DNA from: Stereocaulon alpinum
Lineage: Eukaryota > Ascomycota > Lecanoromycetes > Lecanorales > Stereocaulaceae
Length of the DNA stretch: 64,000 bases
Direction: 5' to 3'
Assembly (NCBI GenBank): GCA_018257865.1
Contig: JAEUBA010000011.1
Coordinates: 124,001-188,000 of the forward strand
Part shown: positions 44,587-57,126 of the stretch, one piece after another
How the letters are laid out: each line of letters begins with the position of its first letter
Position numbering within the stretch: the stretch's first letter is position 1
Translations under genes and position numbers: made by a program
Notes under the pieces: generated by a model
Databases searched by the model: none
Told to the model about the DNA's origin: nothing
What the model saw: only the letters and a program-made list of their open reading frames with translations

Positions 44587-45547
44587 ATGGCGCGCCCTTC
44601 CAGAACAGCAATTTCCATGGACGACCCCACCTACCTCTGGAAACTCATCCTCCGCATCCTCTCCATCCTCTTCGCTCTCACCGCAATCGGCCTTATGGCA
44701 TGGGCCCTGACCCATGATACTAAGACTTTCAACTACTACCAGTACGAATACAGCTCCAATCGCTACCTCCTTCCTTGGATACTCCTCCCACTGGGTCCCT
44801 CCGTCGTCTGGAATACCGCCAACGTCGCAACCCTGCTACTCAAGAACCGCCCCATACATCCCGGTGCGAACGTAGCCTTGGATTTGATACTATGGCTAGC
44901 ACTGTTGGTAACAGCAACTTTCGCTACCATCGGCGGCGCACTGTATGTGAACAGTTTCTACTACATTAGCGGCTACACATGTGACGGGTCTCCGTTAAAT
45001 TTGAATTGTACGAACCCAGCGGATCTGCAGAAAACAGGTGTGATCATTGAGGTAGGCGCGAGTCTAGCGTTTCTCGTAATGTAAGATCCCCCTCCTACCT
45101 CCCCAACCATGGCTCATTGAAGCTAACAGGGCTACAACCAGGCTCTTCCACTTCGCCCTCTTCATCTCCGCATGCCGCTACACGCACCAGCGCAACCATC
45201 CCATGCACTCCGTCCCCGCCGCCCGCGCAGTCACGCAAGAAGCTACCGAAATAGCCCGCAGGATGATAGCAGATATGACCGGTCCGAACGGTCAGTTCGT
45301 TCCCATAGACCAGCAACACCAATACAACCAACAGCAACCGCTCCTTTACAACCAACAACACCAACACCACCAAAACCGTGATCTAGAAATGCAGCAACAA
45401 CATCAGCACACATCTCGAGATCCCCGCTACGAACCCTTCGTTACATCTTCAGGAACCAGTGACGCCAATATCCCCATCGCGCCGCCGCCTGAGATAATGG
45501 TTCAGAGCCCGTCGATGAATGAAAGGGGAGACGCATCCTGCGTTTAG
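44587..45547 (+). CDS. Four-helix membrane protein with Gln/His-rich tail
   Basis: Two exons, 44587-45080 and 45142-45547, give 299 aa. The splice (GTAAGA..CCAG) joins FLVM to LFHFALFISACRYTHQR. Four hydrophobic helices are seen: ILRILSILFALTAIGLMAWA, LPWILLPLGPSVVWNTANVA, ALDLILWLALLVTATFATIG and VGASLAFLVMLFHFALFISA. The third-to-fourth loop has two cysteines (YTCDGSPLNLNC) that could form a disulfide outside the cell. The cytosolic tail has runs of Gln and His (QQHQYNQQQ, QQQHQHTS). Helix number and loop resemble MARVEL-like proteins, but I cannot assign it. Unknown function. Confidence 0.75.
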
Positions 45548-46026
45548 GGCACGGTAGGTAGAGGGATGCGATTCGATTGGTTATGCGCATGTCTAAGCGG
45601 TACACTATCTTGTGCGTTATGATGGAAAATGAACATGGAGGGAGATGCGCGCGATTGCGCTTTGAGTCTGCATAGCGGGTTTAGTGGTGAAAAGCGAACC
45701 GAGCACTTCATGGGATGATGGCATCTATCTTTCTGACCATTGGGCGGTCGTTTAGATACCCTACGATATGGTACCACAAGTAATGGGTCGTTGATGCAAA
45801 CGTACATACTTTCTACAGCGAGGCTATCTTTGCCTTGAAATCCATCACAAGCTGACTTTGCGTTACTAAAGGCTGCAGAGGGGGTGCATAAATCCACACC
45901 TATACCGAAACAGCACCATCTAATTGATATAGCTGTCACGTCGCTTCTGTCTTCCTGTTGAAAGCCCCACAAAATCGTCCATGCTTTCAGATTTCCCTTC
46001 CCACCAGCATCAAACCCCATCAGTCT
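45548..46026. other. Convergent spacer
   Basis: About 480 bp between two stop codons. Nothing is recognised beyond probable 3' UTRs. Confidence 0.35.
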
Positions 46027-48334
46027 CTACATCCTCAACAGAATCTCCCCACCAGCACTCGTCTGGCCCGCCAAAGTCGGCTTCACGATACCAGCCGCCT
46101 GAAGCTCACGCACCAGATTAAAGATGAGGCCATCGCAGCCTTTAGCAGCTACACGTCACCCACTCGTCAGCGTTCCCGGCTCCAAATCCAAGGAATCGAC
46201 TACGACTTACCCATAACATCAACCGTAACAGGCAAGAACTCCGTATGCAGCGTAATACTGGAATTGTACGCCGCCTGCCCAATCGGAACCACAAAATCAG
46301 GGTTCCCAGCAAACGGCGAAATCCGACTCGTATCGAAGCCATACGGGACCCGGGGCGGCCCCAGATACTGATTCCGATAGAAGGGCGCAACGCCGCCGCT
46401 GCTTGCGGAGTACAGTACTAAGCTGTTAGAGCAAGTCGTTGTAGCGGGAGATTGGACTTGCGTAGTCCACCAGGTCTGGAAGAGGGTTTTGTTGGTGATT
46501 GCTTCTGGTAGTGTGGTGTTGGGGAGGGAGTCGCCGAATGCCCAGCGGATTAGGGGGGCGGGGTCGACGAAGGGGTGCCGGCCGTCGTGGAGGGCGGCGT
46601 AGGCTGCGTAGAAGGGGTCGCGGACTAGGGTTGTTTGTTCTTTGGAGATTAGGACTGGGTAGGTTATGTTGAGGAGGGTGTTTATGTTTGGGGAGACACC
46701 TGCGGGGTGGGTGGAGAGCCAGAGTGTTGATATGTTTAAGGGTGTGGAGGTTGTTGCTAAGAAGGTTTCGAGTTTGCTGAGGAAGGTTAATAGTATGGAG
46801 TCTGCTTCGTTGTCTGCTGTCTTTGGGAAGGAGATTGTGTATAGCTTTTTCGGGTACTGGTTGTAGAATGGTAAGTCTGCGTAAAGTGCCTTGGCTGCTG
46901 CGCTCCAGATGGCAGGATCACGCGTAAGGAAACCAGCAGTGTCTAATTGCGGCGCTAGAGGCATGACGCCCGTAAGTGGCACCAGACCATGACTCGGCCG
47001 ATTCCCAAACACTCCCTGGACCTGGGACGGACCCCTGATACTCCCTCCAGTATCGGACCCCAAGCTGATATCGAGCCAGGGATAGCTTCCTTCGCCAGCA
47101 CCAGGCCCAGAAGACGAAGACGAAGGATCCTGATACCCATCACCCCTCGGATTAAATGGAGAATGATAATCGACCCAATCAGCCGTTGCCGTCTCCCCGT
47201 TTGCAAACTGGCTTGTTTTCATCTTGCCAACAATGATTGCACCAGCGTCGATGAGTCTTTGGACAGCGACAGCGTTTACAGTAGCAGGAGGGAAGAGACC
47301 ATACCAAGCACGGTTGCCGTCAGAGGTCTTCACGCCGGCTATGTCGTAGATGTCTTTTACGCCCAGGCGAATACCTGCGAGTGGTTTCGCGGGAGTAGCG
47401 GTATAGTAGAGACGGGAGGGGACGCCGACGGCGGGAGACTGGATGCCTGCTACATTGGCTGGGAGCGCGGCATATGTTCCATCTGAATTCGCAATCAAGG
47501 GTTGGGTGAAGGCGCCTTGGAAGTCGGAATAGAGGCGTAAGGGCTGGTATAGAGAGCCATCGGGCGAGGCAAAGTATGGTCCAGAGGGTATCGCTGATGG
47601 TGAGCCGTTGGAGGGAAGCACATAGACTACGCTACTTTCGTTTGCTCCGGAAAGTGTGAACGACGTATTCGAAGGATAGGGCGGCGCTGTGCCTTCACTG
47701 TACTGAACGAGAATAGCTTGATGACGAGTCAGACGTGTACGTATACAGGGCAAGGACTTCTTCCCCATTGCTCGAATGGAGTAAGGAGTTGACAAGGCTG
47801 AGTAGAATGTTTCAAGGGAAAGTCAATATGCAAAGCCACAACTTCTGGCTCAAGAAATTGATGTCATATCAGAGACGCTCTTAGATGTGGAAAAGACAAC
47901 GACACTTGTCACGCAAGGGACATCCTGATGATCTCAATGGCAAGACCTTGCCGACGGACTGGGAAGAAACTCAAGCTTGGCAATTTGAAGACTTGACTAA
48001 TGATGTCTCTCTCTCCGCAAGTAGAAGGTCGATCTGCACACTCACCTTCCAAGAACCCGTCATTCCAGACGTCGTCGGTCCCATAGCCATTAATGATATC
48101 TTTAAGAGTACTTAGACTAGTATTCGGCGCAGAGACAAAAGTTACCGGTACAAGACCACCTGCAGCTCCCAAAGCCTTTAGGGGAGTGAGGAGTGATACT
48201 GTAGTATATGGAGTCGCCGGGACATAGTATGGAATATCATTGAGAAGCAATGTCTGCCCTGTGGAAATGAGAGATGTTGCAACAATATTAATGAGGCTGA
48301 ACAGGAAGATGGCAAGTAAGAGTGGATCTGCCAT
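46027..48334 (-). CDS. Amidase-signature family hydrolase with N-terminal signal/anchor
   Basis: Three exons, 48046-48334, 46211-47716 and 46027-46148, give 638 aa. The N-terminus MADPLLLAIFLFSLINIVATS is a signal peptide or anchor. The Ser-cisSer-Lys triad region is clear: Lys in GVKDIYDIAG (about 217), the Ser-rich loop PSSSSSGPGAGEGSYPW, and GSDTGGSIRGPSQVQG (about 315). The intron of 329 nt between exons 1 and 2 is much longer than its neighbours and may hide another small exon, though the simple splice keeps the frame. The last exon adds KGCDGLIFNLVRELQAAG; without it the frame ends early at 46200. Predicted: extracellular or membrane-bound amide hydrolase, substrate unknown. It lies in tandem with the GCP6 gene on the minus strand. 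Confidence 0.85.
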
Positions 48335-48702
48335 TGCACTTGGGAAGGGTGATATTCTGAACGTCTGGGTGTAGTAGGAAAGTAAGGCAGGAAGAGAAGG
48401 CAGCCATCTTGCTGATAGATATTGCGTCTTTGCATCGTATGGTGAAGTTGCAGAATACCGCTTTTGGAACTACCTTACCGATAGCCTTTAGCGCGGGATG
48501 CAACCAATCATGGGCGGGACTGTTCCCCGCTTCGGGCAGATAAGGAAATGTGATCCTTATCTCTCATTACCTACCTTAGTACCTACCAGTTTAGCACGCT
48601 CATCAGGCAGACATCTTGGCATTTCTGAGTAATATACGGTGTGTAGCCGGTACCCCGTTCAAAGGGTTTTTGAGAATTCTCGAATGTAAAAATTCAATGG
48701 TA
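48335..48702. other. Spacer upstream of the amidase gene
   Basis: 368 bp between tandem minus-strand genes; presumed amidase promoter. No distinct element seen. Confidence 0.35.
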
Positions 48703-51592
48703 TCATCGCGCGTAGAACCAGCTCATCTCGAACTTCAACAAAAGCTGGCCAATGGTATTGCCGCCGTCTTCACTCATCTCCTCGTCCCTTGAGAGGTCAT
48801 GCAAAACATTGTGGGACTTTGTACCACCCTGTCCTCGCCGCTCGCTCAACCCTCGGCAGACACTGATGAAAATGCGAACCTTCTTCTTGAACTTCTCATA
48901 TATCTTAGCTACATTGGTCGTTTGGTCCGCATCAGGTATCAAGCCACAAGCCTCGCTCCTTGTGTGCCTTGCAAAGTGCAGAATCAAGCTGAAAATGTCT
49001 TCCACAAGCTTCATAACTTGTGCTTGTCTTTTCCGTAGAATGAGGGTAAACATCATGCGATCCAGAACTCGTTCATGGAACTCGCGAAGTTTGGATATGC
49101 TATCCGTGCCGCCTCGGTCCAATTCTTTCTCGGTGTCTTTCAACTTTTGTTCAAGAATGCTCCAATTCGCTTGGACCCCGTCAAAGAAGTAGCTGCATAT
49201 TGCTGAGACGAAATGGTGGCTTTCGATTCGGAATTGTTGAGCGTGAAGATCTGAACATCTTGCCCTGTCTTTTGTGTCTTGGAAAAGCTGGCTGACAACG
49301 AACAGCATTCGCACTGCCCTTAGCAGCAGCTTAAAAACAGCGTCGTACTTTGATAATGAGCTAGGCGTTATTATTGCGTCCAGTGGAGATGATGGTTTGA
49401 ACTGCAGGCGTAGGAAATCTAAAGCCTCAATGGAATTGGGATCCATACATCGTTGAAGTTCGTCCTCGGACATGTCTCGAATGGCAAAGCTCAAACCTCC
49501 CGGCAGCTCTTCCCAAAACAGAGAAGCACTTTCCCGTAGTCCGGTGTCGCAATAGCTGTCAGTCAGTATCCCCATCAACGCAAGCCTCAATTCTGAGCTC
49601 GCCGGGGGCCAGGTATCTCGAGAACCTAACTTCAAGCCTGAGGTACCGGCGCGGGAATGACCTCTACGACGTTCAGCTGTTGGAAGCTCGGGGTCAAAGA
49701 GGGCATGAGACAGGCGAGAGGTGAAGACGCCATCGCCGAAGAGACTGTAACGGTTCAGGATGGAGAAGTGCGAGCGAAGGTTATATTCCTTGAATAATAA
49801 CCGGAGACAGGCTTGATTGATCAGATGGGCTTGGGCTGAGATGAGAGGGTTGAAGGAGAGGACTGGAAGTAGCGATGTTGGAGGTGCGAAGATCTCTTCT
49901 CCCGGCATGTCGCTAGTTCCACAGCCGTCGAATGTAGATAGGTTCGAGGTCTCATCACTGAAGCCGGCCGTCAGAGCAGGCAACGGTTTCTCGAAGGCAG
50001 TGATGGAAGCGCTGATGTATGCTTTAGCCATCTCCTCTGATAGCCCAGCAGTCTCGATCCCGTTCTGTTTGGAGTCCCCACCATGCTTATGCTCAAGTGG
50101 CGCGATTTGGCCAAGCAAATCGAAGTCTTTAATAGCTTTCTGGAGGTTGAGTTCATATTCTTTAGCTCTCGCTTGGATCTTCTCGACCTGCGCCCAAGAG
50201 AATTGCCATTCGAGACTCGGTTTTTCAATGGAACTGCTCAATGGCGGTCTAAGTAGAAGATGCTCGGGTCGATGAGCTTCGAGCATTCGTAGACTCCGGC
50301 CAGTCTCAAATATAATTCGAGCATCTTCTTCGGCGATAAAACTTGGCATTGAGAGCGGATTAAACTCGTATTCACATTCGCTGACTCCCCTTCCAGCCTC
50401 AAGCTTCTGTGCTCCCTCGGTGACTTTGACGAAGCTCGGGGGTTGACCTTGGCTTCTGAAGCCCGATTTTGTGTTCAAGCCCAGCCAGTCACCAACTGAA
50501 TCGAGCCAAGGCCTAGATGCGGACGCAAGGACCTGGAATACCATCGGCCGAAGCCACGCTGCTATGTGTTCGGAGTTCTCAGCAACTTGGAAGAGCCTGG
50601 AAAGGAACTCCTCGTCTGTTTTCGCTCCATTGACCTTCCGAACTATATCGCTGAGCCAAGCCAAGACAAGCCCAGGTTTATCAAACAGCGACTGCAATTG
50701 AAGTAGGCTGCGTGAAAAGTTTCGCACGTTCCCAATCTCGGCCTGTACAGTGGCAAGGATGGCGGAGAAGCTACCAACTAAAGCGACTAATGCCGGAGAG
50801 GAATGGCCTGAGACTTGTGTCTCCTCAATGAAACAGCGAAGCCTTCTTGTCTGGTTGCCATATCCAACGAAGGTATCACTCAGGCTCTTGAACGCCTCGA
50901 GACTGTACCCTGACATGCGCCCATCTTCAATATATGGTTGAAATGATTCCTTCTCTTGGTCGTAGCGAAATAGCAGTGAATCCCTGCCCAAGCCAAGTTG
51001 AAGGAGGCTGGCTATAATTGGGCCAGACTGGATGACGCGACCAGGGCCCCGGCTCAAGCCATCTTCTGCGGTGCTTTCGAACCCCGTACTCAGGGCAGCA
51101 TCGAAGACACGTGGTCCCCCCTCGCTGACGTACACTGTTTGGGGCTCTATGAATTCCTTGTCGTAGAACGTCTCCCAGCTCTTGAACTTGGCAAAACTCT
51201 GTCCCTTGTTGTCGGATCTTGAGAAGGCCCAGATGTCCTCTTCAAGGACTTCCGGAATTTCGAATGATTCTGTCGCTGACGATATTGAGGAGGCGTCGAG
51301 TCCGCCTAGATCTTCTAATGGGCCATATTGGAACGTCGAGAGGTCAGGGAGGTGGAGATCAAGGCTTTTCAGAATGCCGAAGCCAGGCTCTTGGGCATTC
51401 GACAGTTCTGTTATACATTCCCGTCAGCACGCGCCGTGGACAGCCACGAAGATCCGGACTCAGAGGTATACCTAGTGGCTCCAATTGCAGTGCTATGGGT
51501 TCGGTTGAACGTCGACTAAAGTCCGCAAGCGAGGATGTCTTCCACAAATCTGGGATCGCGAAGGCGTTCCCATCTTCACTACAATCATCCAT
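48703..51592 (-). CDS. GCP6: Gamma-tubulin complex component, GCP6/Alp16-like
   Basis: Two exons, 51472-51592 and 48703-51407, give 941 aa. The long frame's apparent start at 51135 is GTG; splicing upstream gives MDDCSEDGNAFAIPDLWK, the kind of N-terminus I recall for fungal GCP6. That frame is still open further upstream, so an earlier exon is possible. GRIP1-like region: VSEGGPRVFDAALSTGFES, LLQLGLGRDSLLFRYDQEK. C-terminal gamma-tubulin-binding GRIP2 region: NRYSLFGDGVFTSRLSHALF, then FLRLQFKPSSPLDAIITPSS and KYDAVFKLLLRAVRML. Role: a structural subunit of the gamma-tubulin ring complex that nucleates microtubules. GCP5 or GCP4 remain possible. Divergent from EAF7 across about 290 bp. Confidence 0.82.
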
Positions 51593-51881
51593 GGATGGCA
51601 GTTCGTGCGCCAGACAAACATATTTTGTCAGATAGATGTTGACGAAAGCGTCGCGACTCAAGATCTGGAGACGCGCCCAAGATAGGGTTAGGGCTGTGCT
51701 AGTGCAGCCTTGCCAGGAACCAAACGTTCGCCGAAGGTCCTCGAGGTATGGTACCTTAGTGATTGAAGCTGCATCATTTCAACTCATTTGCCCAGCATTG
51801 CAATAATCAATACCCTGCGTTTCTACACATTGCACTTCGTTTGCACCAGATATGCCCATCCTTCGATGAACATATACAGTA

Positions 51882-52880
51882 ATGCCTCCCAGAAAGAAAG
51901 CTCCTCGCGCAGCTAGACACGACTCAACACCGTCTGGAGATGCAGCCGAGCAGGCGACAGAGGACGTTCCGACACCAGCAGACGTTGCAACCGCCAAAGA
52001 TGATATTCGTATCTCAGATCCATGGACCGACGAACAAGAGACCTCACTCTACAAAGGCATGATAAGATGGAAGCCTGTAGGTTCGTTCTATACTGTTGCA
52101 AGAAATGAACAGGGAAGTCGTTCCTAAATTCAAACCATGCTAATGGTGATGAATAGGTATGCACAAGCACTTCCGAATGATAGCTATTTCCGAAAATATC
52201 AGGAACCATGGCTACAATGGCTACGCCTCACCTAAACATTCCCATACGCGCATTCCTGGGATCTGGGAGAAGCTGGGAACTCTCTACAACCTCGAAGCTT
52301 TAGATATAAGGGTGTGTCTTGCGCGGTCCGAGGCTAGATGACAAGGCTCACACATGCCAGGAAGACGCAATGGGCGAGTCCTTCTACCCCTTTAATCTGC
52401 CAGATGACGAGTACTGGGATATAAAGTTCGCGAAAAGGATAAATCCCGAAGGCTCTGCCTCTCCGCCATCACTACCACATCTGCTCTCTGGCCCGTCGTT
52501 CGATGACTTAAGAGCAGTGGGGCGGCACAGTACGGTGGAAGACACGGATGGTGAGAGTTCAACAAACCTAACATCAAGATCTTTGAGGGTAACTGAATTC
52601 TCTAGATCCTCGCTCCTCACCAGCATCAGCTCTCGGACAGAAAGGAGGTCGAAACACGCGAGCTTCAAAGGGCAATCGGGCTTCACATTTAGCGGAAGTC
52701 TCGACCCTGAGAGGAGGCAGTACGAGTAAAGCTTCGCCAGATCAGGGCACTGAAGATGAACGGAAAGATGAGGAAGAGGACGCCGATGTTATGGAGGAGG
52801 AAGAGGATGATAGCAAAGCAATGACAACAAAGACAGGCACTGGTAAAGGCTCGACACGAAGAAGTGGACGAAAGAGGTAG
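51882..52880 (+). CDS. EAF7: NuA4 histone acetyltransferase subunit Eaf7
   Basis: Four exons, 51882-52080, 52157-52311, 52361-52550 and 52606-52880, give 272 aa. The N-terminal tail is basic and Ala/Pro-rich. The conserved CT20/Eaf7 block starts WTDEQETSLYKGMIRWKPVG and runs through MHKHFRMIAISENIRNHGY, then HTRIPGIWEKLGTLYNLEAL and FYPFNLPDDEYWDIKFAKRI. The last intron is needed to reach the acidic/basic tail ending STRRSGRKR; without it the frame terminates in another frame at 52729. Role: a subunit of the NuA4 complex (MRGBP counterpart), acting with Eaf3/5. The stop is 35 bp from that of the ferroportin gene. Confidence 0.92.
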
Positions 52881-52915
52881 CGCTTGGCATATTGGTCGTG
52901 CCAATCAATCTTGTC

Positions 52916-54889
52916 CTACCTCCATATCCCCTGATAACTTCTCAATTTCCCTCCTCCCTGCCACCACCTTTGCCACCCAAAATACGCGCCTCCCGCGATC
53001 CCAATCATCACAAAGCTCCCCATTGCAAGCCATTTGAAATCACTCTGCATAGACCACACTGCCGCGGCAACCCAATGCATCAGGCTAATCATGCTGACAA
53101 CGGACATCTCGGTGCCACCAAAGGAGGAGCGTTGCGTGGCTGGAACCAGGGTCTGTGTCAATTGGGTGGCGCAGAGGTCGTAAGTCCAGCGGAAGAGAAG
53201 GGACATCGAAACGAAGAGTATGAGAAGGAGGATGGCAACAGGATGCGTTTTCATGGGGGAGATTGGCGTGGTGGAGGTAGGAGTAGGATTGGGAAGAGCT
53301 GAGTCGAGATAGAAGAGGCTGAGCAGGGCGGGTATCTGGGATGGGTCAACTACAGTTTCATTGAAACCTCTGGAGGGCTGCTTGGAGCATTTTCGGGTAG
53401 ACAATGTGTGCTTACTAGGCTTAGACATAAAATGCAGATGCTCCAGCAGCCAACTCTAACGACACCATTCTCAATATTAGGGGCATCTTGCTTGAAGTCC
53501 AAATCCTGGTCTACCTCCTTCGGAGAGTTGTCCTCCGCTCTGGAAAATAGGGTTCCCGCATCTAGACGGTTATATCCATTCGTGCCACACCCGCTTGTTG
53601 TCTGCTCGGTCTCAGGGGACAGTATACCAACGGCCCATGGGAAGATGAACGTGCTACCAATCTCGAAAATCGCACCAGAAGCTCTCGCACCAGTGACTGT
53701 GTTCAGGGATAACCCAGCATTGAGGAGATATGTGATCATTGTCCCCGAGAACGTCAGAACGGAGGCATGGGGTATGGCTGCGCAGACGGAGGGTATCCAT
53801 ACCGCACTGCTGAAGTAGTCTTGAAGGCTGTTAACGTATGCGCGAATTGACCCTACAACTTCCGAGATGATTTTCAAGACGACATCTCGTGCGAGATGTG
53901 CGGAGGATAGTTTCCTGTAGCCGCGCAGGCTGAGGTGCATGGAATTGTTTGCGTTATCGCCGTTCCCAGTATCATGTGCCGCGTCTTTTCGCACTCGCAA
54001 TCTGCCATTTTGCTTCCACACCTGCTGAGCACACCCACGCTCAAGGGCCCAACTCAACGTACTGATAAGAGCCACCACAGCCGCCGCAATCCTTTGCGAG
54101 CCAATAGTAGATACGAATGTTGAGACAGCCAATGGTGCAATTAACTTGCATAGCATGTCAATACGTCTCATGATCGTATTGAGGTGCGTCAGATCGTAAT
54201 GTATTGGGAATGACGCATCCACACAAGGATTGGCGAGCGTGGGGACCCAGTCCCGCTCCATACAGAGAATATTAGTTCCCCGAGAGAGTTTCTCGACCAT
54301 GCCGAGGAAGAGGGCAATGGCGAAAAGAAGATGCTTCTGGGCAGAGTTGCTGATGGACAGGATGGAAAACCAGGTGATACATGAGACCAGAACGGTAATC
54401 CGATTGATATTGATAGTTAGGAGAAGAGCTTGAAGACGGGAGGGGTTACGGTCCACCCAGTGGCCAAGGGCGCCAGAGAAGAAGAGGACGCAAATGGTTT
54501 CGGCGATGCCGCTACGATTAAAAGTAAGACATGGTCCAAGAGACATCAGAGAGAGAGTGTGTGTGCTTACTTTATGGACGAAGCCCTGAGGTTCTCAGGA
54601 AATGCGGCTTGTATGAAGAGAATCTACAACTATTATTACCCGCCTCAAGGACCTGAGCTTTGCTAATATCAATGACAGATGGGAGATGTCTTACCACACT
54701 GAATTCATACATTCTCGAATTCCACATAGACAGGGAATGAGAGACATAGAGGCGGTAGGCTTGGCGGCCAGTGAACTCGTCGAAAGGAGTATCATGACCG
54801 TCATCGTCAATACTACCATCAATTTCGTTGACAGGCACAATGGCGAAATTGATGGGGGATAGTTTGGCGCTCTGGGCGTTATCTAGCAT
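52916..54889 (-). CDS. Ferroportin-family (SLC40) metal transporter
   Basis: Four exons are proposed, 54695-54889, 54571-54623, 53416-54511 and 52916-53377, giving 601 aa. Exon 1 ends with the family motif YVSHSLSMWNSRMYEFSV; exon 2 encodes ILFIQAAFPENLRASSI; exon 3 has HWVDRNPSRLQALLLTININ and multiple helices. The last exon carries the C-terminal signature LTQTLVPATQRSSFGGTEMS. The final intron would be only 38 nt (53378-53415); it keeps the frame, but another junction is possible. The central region has a long hydrophilic loop, as in ferroportins. Family role: export of ferrous iron; in fungi likely at the plasma membrane or vacuole. About 11-12 helices are expected, and most are seen. Confidence 0.85.
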
Positions 54890-55931
54890 TGCTGATTTCG
54901 ATCAAACAATGTAGGATCATTAAACCTGGTATTTGTCGTCCGTTGTTTGCTTTGCTATGGCACTTGCAAGGCTTGGAGCACTTGCATCCTACCCGAAAGG
55001 ACTGATATTTCGAGGTCTGCGGGCGGCTTCTCTACGTTGGAAGGCTGGAATTGGATGCACAGGACACTGGTGCATGCGCGAGCAGGAGAACATGCATCTT
55101 GGATGGGAAAGGATTGAGCCCCGTGTAAAAAATGTTAGCTTGGCCCCTTTATGTCGCAGATCAGTGTTTCAGCCATGTTAGCTCAGCTCAGCTCAGCCTG
55201 AGGTGTTGTGTAGTTCGAAACTGGCGATCAAAGGATTCAATGGCTTGCCACCCACGGCGCCCAGCTTACGGCGCGACCGGAGGGGCCGTGCCAACATGTC
55301 AGCTGCTTTGTCAGAGCTTGTATTTGGGCTCGACATGATCTCTTTCGTGCCATATAAGTACGGGCCATCTATTACTGTATCGAGGCACACTGTTGCTTTA
55401 TTTGAAACAATTTAATTGGATTAGGCAGGTTGCATCGCCTAGCGCTTACCTGGATTACGTTTAGTTGCGGGAGACTTCGGTAATTGGCTAGCGCAAGCCA
55501 ATCACAACGACAGCCCCTTCGCTGGCTTTTCCACCATGCATGACTTCGCAGCCAACACAGTACAAGTGGGCTTGATGGGACGTGAGTACGTACTGACCCG
55601 TGGGATATGAGGCTGACAGTTTGGGTGAATGGCCCGTGCTTTAGGATTATATCCTCCGAGAGATTTAGTGCTGATACATTCTACAGGCCCAACCCTACAC
55701 CCGAATCCTTCGCCGATGATGGGATGACCAATCGCCTATAGAGTGTTTCCAACCTACCCAAAAAGCAAATAGACCGACACATTTTAGCCCAATTATTCGC
55801 AGGAGACGCCAACGCAAAGACCGGTCTGGCTTGGAAGATTTGCGTCAGGCGTTCTGGGAATGGTTTCGTTGTGAAACGGAAGGCATTGCACCTATGACTG
55901 GCCGGCTCGAGGCGTCTAGAGGATCTAGTGG
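54890..55931. other. Spacer at the start of the accessory region
   Basis: About 1 kb without a recognisable gene. It contains a GCTCA triplet tandem near 55180-55196 and marks the boundary after which genes become variable or damaged. Confidence 0.35.
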
Positions 55932-57126
55932 TCAGGAATCAGGCGAGCCACTCGAAACGCTGAACTCTTTGAGGACATGAATGGAGTTTCCACCCACATC
56001 CACGTCAGTGGTCGCCCCGTCTCGGAGGGGATGCTTATCGCCACCATCACTTTCCCAAGATTGTCCCTCTTGACGAGGTCTTGAGTGATAGGATGCCGAT
56101 GGTCTGCTCAACTTGCGTCGCTGACCCATGCCCAGGAGTGCGCGGTACGTCGGCAGACAGGAAATGATGACGACAAAGTTGATCTCGATGATGGTGTAGA
56201 GTGCTTGGTTCTCTTTAACAGCCTCGGCAACACGGACAATATCCAATGCAACGCAGACGATAGCAAGAGAGAATATGAAGGCCAGTCCCATTTTTTGAGG
56301 TAAGCTGATCTTCAGGTCTTTGAGCATCCAGAAAGGTAAAGCCATTACTGAAAATTGTAAGCTCAAGATTTGCTTTGGTAAACCAAAAGAATTACTGGTG
56401 ACTTACTTGCCAAGTCAGAAACGATGTTGACAACACAGCTGTATTCCAATTTGACCACTCGGCCATGCGTTTGCCCTTCGCAGGTCTCTAACCCACGGCT
56501 GCGATTAGCTGTCTATAGCACGAGCAGACGAGTCTATCAGCGGACCACTTACTGTACTTGGCCACGCTATGTGCACCAGCACAAGTGGTCAGAACACCCG
56601 CAATAGGTATCCAAAATGTCAAGAAAGTGAAAGCCGTTACGCCCCACCATCCCTTTTTGAAGGCGGCCGAGGTTTGGAACAAAAGACGATAGAACAACAA
56701 GAATGATGCCTTGACAATCCAAAAGACCAAATAGAGGAAACAATTGTTGACAGTGCTCAGTCGGTGATTGTGTTCGTAGAGCCCTAGAAGGTGGGACTCC
56801 GATGGCGTCGTTTTCGATTTCATAGCGTCCATTAGTCTTGCCTTTGAGTCGAGCGTAAGCTCATTCGTTGCGCCGTGTGTGACAAGTATTACGAGAGCGA
56901 AAAGATGTACTGCATCGTCCCAGTATAATCGTCTCGAATTAAAATATCGGATGATATATCGCCCAAGTGTCAATGCGACGGCTATGCCTGTCAAAGCCCA
57001 ATTGACCGACTGTCTTTGAGTCAGCAGTCTATCTTGCATACATACGTAAATAACGCAAACCAAGGGAAGCAGACCATATAACTTGGTCCAGAACTCATTG
57101 TTCCTGGTGGAATCTCTGTGGTCCAA
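55932..57126 (-). CDS. Pth11-like integral membrane protein, 5' end unresolved
   Basis: Downstream exons are clear: 56553 upward, 56407-56508 and 55932-56347. The junctions give VAKYTNRSRGLETCEG and DLAIMALPFWMLKDLKISLP. Helices include VNWALTGIAVALTLGRYIIR, FALVILVTHGATNEL, FLYLVFWIVKASFLLFYRLL and ITFTFLTFWIP-like segments. The family end motif is INFVVIISCLPTYRALLGMG. The frame at 57126 starts with TTG and lies between a stop and no ATG, so the first exon is not identified. A possible 36-nt intron precedes SVNWALTG. The gene may be complete with one more 5' exon or may have lost its start. Role: putative surface sensor. Confidence 0.68.

Noticed and set aside
49274..51222. Several plus-strand frames opposite the gamma-tubulin complex gene
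   Set aside because: All are antisense shadows of one long conserved minus-strand exon.
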